Of a stretch of DNA of 64,000 bases, positions 1 to 7,962 are shown one piece after another. The first letter of the stretch is position 1, and every line of letters starts with the position of its first letter. Made by a program: the position numbers and the translations under genes. Below the pieces are notes generated by a model. It had not been told where the DNA came from and did not search any database. It was given only the letters and a program-made list of their open reading frames with translations. Source of the DNA: Schaedlerella glycyrrhizinilytica_A (GTDB lineage Bacteria > Bacillota > Clostridia > Lachnospirales > Lachnospiraceae); NCBI RefSeq assembly GCF_042852765.1, contig NZ_AP031414.1; one strand, written 5' to 3'.

Positions 1-49
1 TTTTAAACCTTATGCCTAACGGCACCTGCTGTCTTCGGCAGTCAATTGC
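1..49 (-). promoter_or_regulatory. Probable L10 (rplJ-rplL) ribosomal protein leader, partial
   Basis: Read on the minus strand, this stretch contains GACTGCCGAAGACAGCAGG followed by TGCC. That is the characteristic end of the Firmicutes L10 leader, the RNA structure to which the L10(L12) complex binds to repress rplJ-rplL. It lies just downstream of a good promoter at 56-84 and points out of the window. rplJ-rplL are expected immediately beyond the left edge, because they normally follow rplK-rplA. Only part of the leader is visible. The motif match is by eye. Confidence 0.65.
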
Positions 50-55
50 TATAAT

Positions 56-84
56 AGATTATCATTCCACTCAGGAAATGTCAA
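56..84 (-). promoter_or_regulatory. SigmaA promoter for the leader and gene(s) beyond the left edge
   Basis: On the minus strand there is a perfect -35 TTGACA (84-79), a 17-base spacer and a -10 TAATCT (61-56). Transcription would start near position 48 and run into the apparent L10 leader. It would therefore drive rplJ-rplL separately from rplK-rplA. Confidence 0.7.
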
Positions 85-148
85 GTGTTTTTTATATTTT
101 TCAAGAATACTCTCTTGTCCCTTTTGATCGACAGTTGAAACGGTCAAT

Positions 149-574
149 CTATAACGTATTCATTTCATCAAAATCCTGATAATATTTCTCCATGGAATCT
201 CTCAGTTTTACAAACAAATGATAATATTCATCTACGATAACCTGAAATCTTGTTGCCGCAAAAGTCCCGTCATAATCATGCGCCAACCGATTTCTGTCCT
301 TTAACATCTGTATCCATCTATCATCATTGATCAGCCCGTTCTGAAAAGCCTGCTGCAACGTCCCTCTTGGAGATCCTAATGAAAAGTCAAGAACCCCTAA
401 TTGCTTCACCAAAATATCTTTCATGATTTTCCAGGAAATATCAAACGTAAGATTAAAATTTAAAACGGTCGCTTCCAATACAAAATCTGCTTTTGGATCT
501 GCCGTACAGCTTTTTTCCAAACTCTTTAAACTTTTGCAAAACGTATTGTATCGATTAATAAATTTGTTTTCCAT
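149..574 (-). CDS. HEPN-domain protein, nucleotidyltransferase substrate-binding type (toxin of an MNT/HEPN pair)
   Basis: A 141-residue protein resembling the HI0074/NTase_sub_bind branch of HEPN proteins. It carries the motif RNRLAHDY, an R-x4-H-x-Y active site at R94, H99 and Y101. In characterised MNT/HEPN pairs the HEPN protein is an RNase toxin, and the MNT partner neutralises it by AMPylating the tyrosine of this motif. The gene overlaps the end of the upstream MNT gene by 20 bases, so the two are translationally coupled. The motif and pairing are seen. The toxin role is inferred from the family, and HI0074-type proteins are less well studied than the Shewanella pair. Confidence 0.8.
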   Translation of the reverse strand: MENKFINRYNTFCKSLKSLEKSCTADPKADFVLEATVLNFNLTFDISWKIMKDILVKQLGVLDFSLGSPRGTLQQAFQNGLINDDRWIQMLKDRNRLAHDYDGTFAATRFQVIVDEYYHLFVKLRDSMEKYYQDFDEMNTL

Positions 575-836
575 ATTTCTTTATATCCTCCAGCAAAAAC
601 TCATTATGGATATTCTCATAATCAAAAATATCAATTTTGCGTAGTGTTGGAATCTCCTCGAGCGCTTCTTCCAATTCCAATATATCCTCACAGCCATACA
701 CAACAAAATCAATATCACTGGTATCTGTTGCAGTGCCGGTCGCAAAAGATCCAAATAAGTCCAACCGTTTTACTCCGTTGGCTTTACATATTTCTTCCAC
801 CTTATCTATCAATTCCGAAACAGGCATTATATTCAT
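555..836 (-). CDS. MNT-type minimal nucleotidyltransferase (antitoxin partner of the HEPN protein)
   Basis: A 93-residue minimal nucleotidyltransferase. It has the full GS-x10-D-x-D catalytic signature: G29 S30, then D41 and D43, followed by FVV. In MNT/HEPN modules this enzyme transfers AMP to the HEPN toxin. I chose the ATG at 836 because AGAGGA lies about 10 bases upstream. An in-frame ATG at 884 would add 16 residues but has only a weak ribosome binding site. The pair sits between rplA and the presumed rplJ, an unusual place for such a module. Confidence 0.8.
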   Translation of the reverse strand: MNIMPVSELIDKVEEICKANGVKRLDLFGSFATGTATDTSDIDFVVYGCEDILELEEALEEIPTLRKIDIFDYENIHNEFLLEDIKKYGKQIY

Positions 837-922
837 ATTATAGTTTTCCTCTTTTCCACCATCATACACACTGTTTATCCCCATTATACTTCACTCTGTT
901 GCCAATAACAATGCCCGATTTC

Positions 923-1549
923 TTACTCTCTCCTCTGAGCCAACAGCCATGCTGTAATATGGATTGCCTGCTGAAACTGCCCTGCATCGATCATTTTCTC
1001 AATCATCTCTGCCGGATGTTTTATCACATTTAAAAACTCCGTATCGTCCAAATCTTGTCCGGATACTTTGCGGCAATTCTTTGCCATAAAAATATGTGCA
1101 TAGTTGTCTGCTATGGTCGCATTTGACGGTATCGTAAGTAAATAGCTCCATTCATCCGACTCATATCCGGTTTCTTCCAAAAGTTCCCTTTTTGCCGCGT
1201 CAAAAGCATCTTCCGCTGAAATATCTTGTGCGTTTTCACCGTTCTGAGAACTTCCATATTCTTTCCCATCTTCCCGCTCGATCCCACCTGCCGGAAATTC
1301 CGTTGTCACCTGTCTGATTCCCGGTCTGAACTGTTTCACGCAAAGATAGTTTCCATCGGTATCCGATGCCACGATCACAACATAATCTCTACGGCTGTAA
1401 CTGTAAAAAGGTTCAAATACACTTCCATCCGGAAATTTCCATGCCGATCTCCGAAAATCAATCCATTCATCCTGTACAATATGCTCCATATGGACTTCTT
1501 CCCATACAAGAGAGTCATCCAACTGATTTTCCTTATTATGATCTTCCAT
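923..1549 (-). CDS. Nudix hydrolase, ADP-ribose pyrophosphatase-like
   Basis: A 208-residue Nudix hydrolase. The core of the Nudix box is intact as E-x7-REL-x-EETGY near residues 119-135, preceded by FPAGGIE, which is typical of ADP-ribose/NDP-sugar pyrophosphatases. An acidic, polar insertion of about 20 residues separates the conserved GG from the rest of the box, where the classical spacing is five residues. Such enzymes hydrolyse nucleoside-diphosphate compounds using Mg2+ bound by the REUxEE glutamates. The substrate cannot be told from sequence. The start has GGGGAAA 6-12 bases upstream. It is co-directional with the downstream MNT/HEPN pair but separated from rplA by a terminator. Confidence 0.8.
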   Translation of the reverse strand: MEDHNKENQLDDSLVWEEVHMEHIVQDEWIDFRRSAWKFPDGSVFEPFYSYSRRDYVVIVASDTDGNYLCVKQFRPGIRQVTTEFPAGGIEREDGKEYGSSQNGENAQDISAEDAFDAAKRELLEETGYESDEWSYLLTIPSNATIADNYAHIFMAKNCRKVSGQDLDDTEFLNVIKHPAEMIEKMIDAGQFQQAIHITAWLLAQRRE

Positions 1550-1592
1550 CTTTCATTTCCCCTTTCCAAAAGATTCCACGCCTTACAACAAA

Positions 1593-1640
1593 CCCCCGCA
1601 CAGCGAGAGCAGACATACGTCTGATTTCGCCGTGCGGGGG
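1593..1640 (-). terminator. Rho-independent terminator after rplA
   Basis: CCCCCGCAC (1593-1601) pairs with GTGCGGGGG (1632-1640), and a second smaller stem (AGAC/GTCT) lies in the loop. On the minus strand the stem is followed by TTTGTTG. It lies 34 bases past the rplA stop and ends the rplK-rplA transcript before the Nudix gene. Confidence 0.8.
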
Positions 1641-1673
1641 CTTCATTTTCACATTTATGATCTTCTCAGCAAA

Positions 1674-2366
1674 TTACTGAAGTTTCATCGGGTTCAGTTT
1701 TACTCCAGGTCCCATTGTAGATGTCAGTGTAACACTCTTCAGGTACTGTCCTTTTACTGCTGCCGGTCTAACTTTGATAATTGCATCGATAAGCGTCTGG
1801 AAGTTGTCCGCTAACTGCTCTTCGGTAAAGGAAGCTTTACCGATCGGCACATGGATAATGTTTGTCTTGTCCAATCTGTACTCAATCTTACCAGCCTTGA
1901 TCTCGTTGATCGCTTTTGTTACGTCCATTGTAACTGTTCCGGCTTTCGGGTTCGGCATGAGACCTTTTGGTCCAAGTACACGTCCAAGACGTCCAACAAC
2001 ACCCATCATGTCCGGTGTAGCAACAACAACGTCAAAATCCAGCCATCCTTCGTTCTGGATCTTCGGGATCAGATCCTCTCCGCCTACGAAATCTGCTCCT
2101 GCAGCTTTTGCTTCCTCAGCCTTTGCATCTTTAGCAAATACAAGGATACGAACAGTTTTACCTGTTCCGTGCGGAAGAACAACAGCTCCACGGATCTGCT
2201 GATCAGCGTGACGTCCGTCACATCCTGTTCTGATGTGAGCCTCGATTGTCTCGTCAAATTTTGCTACTGCTGACTTTTTCACAAGTGCGATCGCGTCAGC
2301 TTTTTCGTAAAGATTTCCTCTTTCGATCTGCTTTGCAGCTTCGATATATTTCTTTCCTCGTTTCAT
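1674..2366 (-). CDS. rplA: 50S ribosomal protein L1
   Basis: A 230-residue protein of full L1 length. It contains the conserved regions MKRGKKY at the start, LPHGTGK, the MGVVGRLGRVLGPKGLMPNPK region and the C-terminal SVTLTSTMGPG. L1 binds the 23S rRNA stalk and also represses its own operon by binding an mRNA mimic of that site. A candidate for that mimic lies immediately upstream (2383-2412). The gene follows rplK at 123 bases and ends before a strong terminator. Start codon ATG with AGGAGG upstream. Confidence 0.98.
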   Translation of the reverse strand: MKRGKKYIEAAKQIERGNLYEKADAIALVKKSAVAKFDETIEAHIRTGCDGRHADQQIRGAVVLPHGTGKTVRILVFAKDAKAEEAKAAGADFVGGEDLIPKIQNEGWLDFDVVVATPDMMGVVGRLGRVLGPKGLMPNPKAGTVTMDVTKAINEIKAGKIEYRLDKTNIIHVPIGKASFTEEQLADNFQTLIDAIIKVRPAAVKGQYLKSVTLTSTMGPGVKLNPMKLQ

Positions 2367-2382
2367 TCTAATAAACCTCCTT

Positions 2383-2412
2383 GTGGTGTTTGCGGGAACG
2401 AACCCCTCCCAC
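2383..2412 (-). promoter_or_regulatory. Candidate L1-binding leader hairpin upstream of rplA
   Basis: Minus-strand RNA of GTGGGAGGGG, a small loop, CCCGC, an AAA bulge and CACCAC, ending just before the rplA ribosome binding site AAGGAGG. The outer GTGG/CCAC and inner GGG/CCC pairings match the element upstream of rplK (2932-2961) in length (30 nt) and in the unpaired purines. Its position fits translational repression by L1. The family assignment is inference from structure and location. Confidence 0.6.
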
Positions 2413-2489
2413 TATTTTCAACTCTGTTACTGTCTTTCTACTCTTTCACTCTTTCGAAGACACCGAAATGAGCTTCCGAATACATCAAC

Positions 2490-2915
2490 TTACTCCTCTA
2501 CGGTTACACCCATAGAACGGCATGTTCCGGCGATCATGCTCATAGCTGCCTCTACTGTTGCAGCGTTCAGGTCCGGCATTTTCAATTTTGCGATTTCTTC
2601 TACCTGAGCTTTTGTGATCGTAGCAACTTTGTTCTTGTTCGGAACGCCTGAACCGGATTTCAGGTTGCAGGCTTTCTTGATCAATACTGCTGCCGGCGGA
2701 GTCTTTGTAACGAAGCTGAAGCTTCTGTCGTTGTAAACTGTGATAACAACCGGGATAATCAGGTCTCCCTGGTCAGCTGTTCTGGCATTGAACTGCTTTG
2801 TAAATTCCACAATGTTTACACCGTGCTGTCCAAGTGCAGGACCAACCGGTGGTGCCGGAGTTGCCTTTCCAGCCGGAATCTGTAACTTAATATAACCTTC
2901 TACTTTTTTTGCCAT
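2490..2915 (-). CDS. rplK: 50S ribosomal protein L11
   Basis: A 141-residue protein of standard L11 length. It includes the N-terminal KLQIPAGKATPAPPVGPALGQ region and the C-terminal AGTCRSMGV motif. L11 forms the GTPase-associated centre with 23S rRNA and the L10 stalk. It lies between nusG and rplA on one strand and is preceded by a hairpin that repeats upstream of rplA. Confidence 0.98.
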   Translation of the reverse strand: MAKKVEGYIKLQIPAGKATPAPPVGPALGQHGVNIVEFTKQFNARTADQGDLIIPVVITVYNDRSFSFVTKTPPAAVLIKKACNLKSGSGVPNKNKVATITKAQVEEIAKLKMPDLNAATVEAAMSMIAGTCRSMGVTVEE

Positions 2916-2931
2916 TTTTCATTACCTCCTT

Positions 2932-2961
2932 GTGGTATTGTCGGGATAAAATCCCTCCCAC
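2932..2961 (-). promoter_or_regulatory. Candidate L1-binding leader hairpin upstream of rplK
   Basis: Minus-strand RNA of GTGGGAGGG, a four-base loop, ATCCCGAC, an AAT bulge and ACCAC, followed directly by AAGGAGG, the rplK ribosome binding site. It starts one base after the nusG stop. The same 30-nt architecture occurs before rplA, which supports a shared regulator, most simply L1. Confidence 0.6.
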
Positions 2962-3480
2962 TTAATCCATCTTCTTTACTTCTGAAAAGCCAAGTTCAAC
3001 CGGAGTTTCACGGCCGAACAATTCCACATTGATCGAAAGGCTCTGTTTCTGCTCGTTCATCGACTGAACCACACCGACAGTTCCCTCCCATGCGCCGCTG
3101 AGCACGGTCACAGTATCGCCGATCTCGAAGTCATATACGATGTTCTCCTGATGGATTCCGAAGCGGCTCATCTCTTCTTCCTCCAGCGGAACCGGTTTGG
3201 ATCCCGGTCCGACGAATCCCGTCACGCCTCTCGTATTACGAACAACATACCATGTATCGTCGTTCATGATCATATGGATCATAACGTAACCCGGGAAAAG
3301 CTTTTTCATGCTTACTTTCTGAACACCGTTTTTCATCTCGATCACTTCCTCCAGAGGCACTCTCACCTCAAGGATCTGGTCTTCCAGATGACGGTTCTCG
3401 ATCGTCTTGTCAATGTTTGCTTTTACCTTGTTTTCATACCCGGAATAGGTATGAACTACATACCATTTTGCCTCTGACAT
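2962..3480 (-). CDS. nusG: Transcription termination/antitermination factor NusG
   Basis: A 172-residue protein of normal NusG length. The NGN domain begins AKWYVVHTYSGYE and includes LFPGYVMI and WYVVRNTRGVTGFVG. The C-terminal KOW domain contains GDTVTVLSGAWEGTVG. NusG binds RNA polymerase and modulates pausing and termination. It follows secE in the conserved rpmG-secE-nusG order. Confidence 0.97.
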   Translation of the reverse strand: MSEAKWYVVHTYSGYENKVKANIDKTIENRHLEDQILEVRVPLEEVIEMKNGVQKVSMKKLFPGYVMIHMIMNDDTWYVVRNTRGVTGFVGPGSKPVPLEEEEMSRFGIHQENIVYDFEIGDTVTVLSGAWEGTVGVVQSMNEQKQSLSINVELFGRETPVELGFSEVKKMD

Positions 3481-3505
3481 AAAATCACCTTTCTGCTTCC
3501 GCCTG

Positions 3506-3706
3506 CTACTTCACCAGGAAGTCAATTCCATATTTCAGGATCGTATCGATCACCGTAATGATCGCTCCCAACAATACAGAGACTGAAACAACTGCCGTCG
3601 TCTGTTTCACAAGTGTTTTCTTATCTGGCCAGACAATTTTCTTAAACTCTGCCTGTAATCCTTTGAACCAGCTGGTTTTCTGAGCTTTTCCTGATTGCTC
3701 ACTCAT
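3506..3706 (-). CDS. secE: Preprotein translocase subunit SecE
   Basis: A 66-residue single-pass membrane protein. The conserved amphipathic segment GLQAEFKKIVWPDKKTL is followed by one transmembrane helix (TAVVSVSVLLGAIITVID). SecE stabilises SecY in the translocon. The ATG at 3706 is preferred. A TTG at 3724 would extend it by six residues but sits on top of the AAGGGAAG ribosome binding site. Confidence 0.95.
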   Translation of the reverse strand: MSEQSGKAQKTSWFKGLQAEFKKIVWPDKKTLVKQTTAVVSVSVLLGAIITVIDTILKYGIDFLVK

Positions 3707-3727
3707 CTCGCCACTTCCCTTCAACGA

Positions 3728-3877
3728 CTATTTTGTCTCTTTGTGCAGTGTGTGTGATTTACAGAACTTGCAATACTTCTTTGTTTCCATACGTTCAGGA
3801 TGATTTTTCTTATCCTTGGTCATGTTGTAATTGCGGTTCTTGCATTCTGTACATTCCAATGTAATTCTTGTGCGCAC
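3728..3877 (-). CDS. rpmG: 50S ribosomal protein L33
   Basis: A short 49-residue gene with a GTG start at 3877 and AGGTGGAAG just upstream. It reads RTRITLECTECKNRNY and later KKYCKFCKSHTLHKETK. The two CxxC pairs are those of the zinc-ribbon (C+) form of L33. Length and position before secE match Firmicutes rpmG. It is first in the rpmG-secE-nusG transcript. Confidence 0.95.
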   Translation of the reverse strand: MRTRITLECTECKNRNYNMTKDKKNHPERMETKKYCKFCKSHTLHKETK

Positions 3878-3981
3878 AACTTCCACCTCGCTTTTTTTTT
3901 ACTTAACTTAATTGTTACCGATGGTTGCGAAGCCATCCAAATTTAGGCATAAAAAAAAGACCTACTTCCATTCGCCAGTCG

Positions 3982-4011
3982 ATTGTATCACAATCACCGG
4001 ATGAAAGTCAA
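3982..4011 (-). promoter_or_regulatory. SigmaA promoter for rpmG-secE-nusG
   Basis: On the minus strand there is -35 TTGACT (4011-4006), an 18-base spacer and -10 TACAAT (3987-3982), within GATACAAT. The roughly 100-base leader to the rpmG GTG contains a small hairpin (GATGGctTCGcaACCATC, near 3921-3940). No terminator was seen between this promoter and the upstream MATE gene. Confidence 0.7.
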
Positions 4012-4074
4012 GTCTTTTACTTAAATCCTCCGGAAACTCTCCACCAAAAACTATCCGTAATGCACTGCAAATCA

Positions 4075-5460
4075 TCAAATCTTAATATCTTTCAGCCGCC
4101 CGGCTCCGCGCAGATATTTCCTGTAAATGAAGAAAAATACCGAACTACTGAGCACTGCTGCGGTCAAGTCCGAGATCGGTTCCGCATAAAATGCCGTTTT
4201 TGCCGTAAAGAACAACGGTAAAATACATGTTGCCGCCAGATAGATCATTTTCCGCACAAGTGACAATGAAAGCGACAGTCTCGTCATTCCCAGCGCCGTC
4301 AGCGCATCGACAAATACATACTGAAAACTAAGCGGTACGATCATCAGCATGAACACACCGATTCCCCACACCGCAAGCTGCTGATATTCCGCATTCGATG
4401 TAAAGATCCGGACAAAATACATCGGAAGAATCCTGGCGATCCCGAACATCAATACGGTAAATCCGATACAGAGACCGAGGACGCAGGCTACGGTCTTCCG
4501 GATCCGCTCCGGTTTGTTCGCGCCATAATTAAAACTGATCAGAGGCTGCGATCCGCTTGTCACCCCAAGCATCGGCGCCGTCACAAGCAGCATATAACTC
4601 TGAACGATCGTCGCTGCCGTGATCAGCGTATCTCCCATCTCCTCACCACCATAATACTGAAGCACCGCATTCAATGCAATGATGATCACACTGTCCGTAG
4701 CCAGGATCAAAAACGGTGAAAATCCTATCTTAACTACTTGCTTTGCGATCATTCGTTCCGGCTTCATGATCCGGATCGGAATCAGCATTTTTTTGCCGTG
4801 AAGCGTCGCAAGTACGAAGAGACAGGATCCCATCTGCGCGATCACCGTCGCCACAGCCGCACCCGCAATGTTCATATCCAACCCAAAGATAAACACCGGA
4901 TCCAGTACGATATTCAGCACAGCGCCGATCAATGTCGTCGCCATCCCGAGCATCGGAAATCCCTGCGCCGTGATAAAATAATTCATTCCCATAGATACGA
5001 GCGCAAAAAATGTTCCCAATGTATAGATCGTAAGATATGTATTCGCATACGCAAATGTAACTTCACTCGCCCCGAACCAGCGCAGAAGCCATGACTTCAC
5101 CGCCAGAAACAAAAACGTCAGACACAGCGAGAAAACCAAAAGCAGCGAAAAACTATTGCCAAGGATCCGTTCCGCGCCTTTCTTATCCCCGGCGCCGAGC
5201 CGGATCGAAAACAACACCGAACCTCCGATTCCGATCAGCGCGCCGAATGACGACAGCAATGTGATGATCGGCGCACATACCCCGGCGCCCGCAAGTGAAT
5301 CCGCACCGATCACCGGAATATTACCTATATAGATACGATCCACAATGCTGTAAAGTACATTTACAAACTGCGCAAACATAAACGGCACCGAAATCTTCAG
5401 AACAAGCTGTGGAATCGGATCACTGCCAAAATCATTTACTTTTTTCTTTCCCCTCATCAT
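4075..5460 (-). CDS. MATE family efflux transporter
   Basis: A protein of about 461 residues with twelve hydrophobic segments and the MATE signatures GGDPIP-like (NDFGSDPIPQLVLKIS) at the N-terminus, plus GSQPLISFNYGA around residue 310. MATE proteins export cationic drugs or toxins using Na+ or H+ gradients. The ATG at 5460 has AAAAGGA at 7-base spacing. The in-frame TTG at 5466 overlaps that ribosome binding site. It overlaps the end of the upstream AI-2E transporter gene by about 29 bases, so the two are co-transcribed. The substrate is unknown. Confidence 0.9.
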   Translation of the reverse strand: MMRGKKKVNDFGSDPIPQLVLKISVPFMFAQFVNVLYSIVDRIYIGNIPVIGADSLAGAGVCAPIITLLSSFGALIGIGGSVLFSIRLGAGDKKGAERILGNSFSLLLVFSLCLTFLFLAVKSWLLRWFGASEVTFAYANTYLTIYTLGTFFALVSMGMNYFITAQGFPMLGMATTLIGAVLNIVLDPVFIFGLDMNIAGAAVATVIAQMGSCLFVLATLHGKKMLIPIRIMKPERMIAKQVVKIGFSPFLILATDSVIIIALNAVLQYYGGEEMGDTLITAATIVQSYMLLVTAPMLGVTSGSQPLISFNYGANKPERIRKTVACVLGLCIGFTVLMFGIARILPMYFVRIFTSNAEYQQLAVWGIGVFMLMIVPLSFQYVFVDALTALGMTRLSLSLSLVRKMIYLAATCILPLFFTAKTAFYAEPISDLTAAVLSSSVFFFIYRKYLRGAGRLKDIKI

Positions 5461-6649
5461 TCGCAATTCCTTTTATTTCCGTTTCCTTTTCTTCTAAATC
5501 TTCTGCCTTGATCCCCCGCTCTTCCAGCCTCCGGTAAACATCGCCGCGGAAAATCGTATAGATCACCGACACAAGCGGAATAAAGATCAGCATTCCGACA
5601 ACCCCCATCAGGCTTCCGCCGATGCTGACCGCCGCAAGTACCCAGATAGACGGAAGTCCCACGGAATTACCGACAACTTTCGGATAGATCAGATTTCCCT
5701 CGATCTGCTGCAATACGAAAAAGAGTACAAGGAAGATCAGAGCTCTCACCGGGTTGACCATCAGGATCAGAAACGTTCCCACCGCACATCCGATAAACGC
5801 ACCGAAGATCGGAATCAGCGCGGTAAACGCGATCAACACGCCGACCAGAAGCGCATACGGCAGACGGATGATCACCATCACCACAAAGAACATCGTTCCA
5901 AGAATCAACGCCTCCACACACTGCCCGGTCAGGAAATTGGAAAATGTCCGGTAAGTCAGCGAACAGATCCGAAGGATATTCTCCCCTCTTCTTTTCGGAA
6001 GATAAGCATAAACGATCTTTTTCACCTGACCATGCAGTTTCTCTTTTTGAAGCAGAATATAGCACGCAAACACGAAAGAAATAAAGAATGTCGTCACGCT
6101 GCTCACAATACTTCTTGCCGCAGACATCGTAGAGTTCAGCACACTGCCCGCTCCGCTTTTGAAAAATGCGATCACACTGTTGACGATCTTCTCCCAGTTC
6201 ATATCCATATTTCCGATCAGAGCCAGTATCTCCTGATTGTCATCAAACAACGCTTCCAGCCATCCGATCGCTTTCGGCATAAAGCTCTGGATATTTCTTC
6301 CCAGTCCGATCAAAGTCTGTCCAAGCTGCGGGATCACAACAAACAGGACGAGGAGCACGATCCCAGCCACGCCGATGATCGTCATGACAAGGCTGACCGG
6401 TCTTGCAAGACGACGGAGCTTCCCGTTCTCTTTCCATTTTTCATTGCCAAAAATATGCCGTTCCAGAAAACTCATCGGGACATTCAGCACAAATGCGATC
6501 GCACCGCCGATCAGAAACGGCATCAAAATTCCCAGAATAAATTTCAAAATATCAAGCACCAGTGTATATTTCCACAAACCAATCAAAATCAGCGCCGTAA
6601 ACACGATCAGTTCTTTGATCTTTCGTATATTTTCTTTGTTCAGATCCAT
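5432..6649 (-). CDS. AI-2E family transporter (UPF0118/YhhT-PerM type)
   Basis: A 405-residue membrane protein with about eight hydrophobic segments. It shows the family pattern: N-terminal FILGILMPFLIGGAIAFVLN, a soluble central section, and the GVLIAFTALIPIFGAFIG and PKVVGNSVGLPSIWVL blocks. Family members have been linked to AI-2 export or Na+/H+ antiport, so the substrate is uncertain. The C-terminus is charged and acidic (EDLEEKETEIKG). It is divergent from glgC across 172 bases and translationally overlaps the MATE gene. Confidence 0.9.
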   Translation of the reverse strand: MDLNKENIRKIKELIVFTALILIGLWKYTLVLDILKFILGILMPFLIGGAIAFVLNVPMSFLERHIFGNEKWKENGKLRRLARPVSLVMTIIGVAGIVLLVLFVVIPQLGQTLIGLGRNIQSFMPKAIGWLEALFDDNQEILALIGNMDMNWEKIVNSVIAFFKSGAGSVLNSTMSAARSIVSSVTTFFISFVFACYILLQKEKLHGQVKKIVYAYLPKRRGENILRICSLTYRTFSNFLTGQCVEALILGTMFFVVMVIIRLPYALLVGVLIAFTALIPIFGAFIGCAVGTFLILMVNPVRALIFLVLFFVLQQIEGNLIYPKVVGNSVGLPSIWVLAAVSIGGSLMGVVGMLIFIPLVSVIYTIFRGDVYRRLEERGIKAEDLEEKETEIKGIANDEGKEKSK

Positions 6650-6821
6650 ACTTCCACCCTTTCTTAATCTACTATTGAGAGAGTATATCAGAAATCGCTC
6701 CTATTAGAAAGCAACTTCCAATATATTCGCAATATTTTTATACTTTTTCACACAAAAACATGGTAAAAGCCACCGGAAAATTGTATAATATATATCACTA
6801 ACACGAAAGAGAGGGTTTATC

Positions 6822-7961
6822 ATGAAACAAAACAATATGTTAGCAATGATCCTTGCCGGCGGACGTGGTTCCCGTCTTCATGACCTGACAAATAAAGTTG
6901 CAAAACCGGCTGTTTCATATGGGGGAAAATACCGCATCATCGACTTTCCGCTCAGTAACTGCGCCAATAGCGGAATCGATGTTGTCGGCGTACTGACACA
7001 ATACGAATCCATTCTTCTGAACAGCTACGTCGCAGCCGGACGCCGCTGGGGACTGGACGCGAAAGACAGCGGCGTCTATGTACTTCCGCCTCGCGAAAAA
7101 GCGGATGTAGACCTCAATGTCTACCGCGGAACCGCCGATGCGATCTCGCAGAATATCGATTTCATCGATACATATTCTCCGGAATATCTTCTCGTACTCT
7201 CCGGAGACCATATTTACAAAATGAATTATGCAAAGATGCTCGATTATCACAAAGCGAACAATGCCGACGCCACGATCGCCGTCATTGAAGTTCCGATGCA
7301 GGAAGCAAGCCGCTTTGGTATCATGAATACAGACGAGACCGGACAGATCATCGAATTCGAGGAGAAACCGCAGCAGCCAAAAAGCAATCTCGCATCGATG
7401 GGTATTTATATCTTTGACTGGAAGATTTTGAGAAAGATGCTCGTTGCAGATATGAAAGATCCGGAGTCCAGCCATGATTTCGGTAAAGACATCATCCCAA
7501 GTATGCTTGCCGACACTCGGAAACTCTGCGCATATAAGTTCCAGGGATACTGGAAAGACGTCGGAACGATCGATTCTCTCTGGGAAGCCAATATGGATCT
7601 GCTCGCAAAAAACAACACGCTTGACCTCAACGATCCGAGCTGGAAGATTTATACCGAAGACACAACAGAGCTTCCACACTATGTCGGAACTAACGCTGAG
7701 ATCAAAGGCGCATATATCACACAAGGCTGCCACATCGAAGGAGAAGTCCGTAATTCCGTATTGTTCACCGGCGCCAAAGTCGGTCCGAACGCAAAAGTGA
7801 TCGATAGTGTCCTGATGCCGGGAGCGATCGTCGAAGACGGCGCGGTTGTCACACGCGCACTTGTCGCCGACAATATCCGGATCGGCGCAAATGCAGTGGT
7901 CGGAAGCGCCGACAGTGACCATATCGAACTTGTTGCAAAACGTGTAAAGGGGGAAGAATAA
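6822..7961 (+). CDS. glgC: Glucose-1-phosphate adenylyltransferase
   Basis: A 379-residue ADP-glucose pyrophosphorylase catalytic subunit. The N-terminal nucleotidyltransferase has MILAGGRGSRL and KPAVSYGGKYRIIDFPLSN. YLLVLSGDHIYKMNY is the catalytic region, and a C-terminal left-handed beta-helix with hexapeptide repeats starts near residue 290. It makes ADP-glucose from glucose-1-phosphate and ATP, the committed step of glycogen synthesis. glgD follows one base after the stop. A -10 TATAAT (6784-6789) lies 33 bases upstream of the start, with no clear -35. The start has AGAGAGGG upstream. Confidence 0.97.
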   Translation: MKQNNMLAMILAGGRGSRLHDLTNKVAKPAVSYGGKYRIIDFPLSNCANSGIDVVGVLTQYESILLNSYVAAGRRWGLDAKDSGVYVLPPREKADVDLNVYRGTADAISQNIDFIDTYSPEYLLVLSGDHIYKMNYAKMLDYHKANNADATIAVIEVPMQEASRFGIMNTDETGQIIEFEEKPQQPKSNLASMGIYIFDWKILRKMLVADMKDPESSHDFGKDIIPSMLADTRKLCAYKFQGYWKDVGTIDSLWEANMDLLAKNNTLDLNDPSWKIYTEDTTELPHYVGTNAEIKGAYITQGCHIEGEVRNSVLFTGAKVGPNAKVIDSVLMPGAIVEDGAVVTRALVADNIRIGANAVVGSADSDHIELVAKRVKGEE

Positions 7962-7962
7962 G

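Noticed and set aside
127..150. Hairpin after the HEPN gene as a terminator
   Set aside because: The seven-base stem contains a wobble pair and is followed by AAAAGGG rather than a T run on the transcribed strand.
644..1033. Plus-strand frames across the MNT and Nudix genes
   Set aside because: They overlap genes with clear catalytic motifs and have no ribosome binding site or recognisable domain.
6915..7922. Long open frame antisense to glgC
   Set aside because: It mirrors a clearly real gene codon by codon, has a composition typical of antisense frames, and matches no family.
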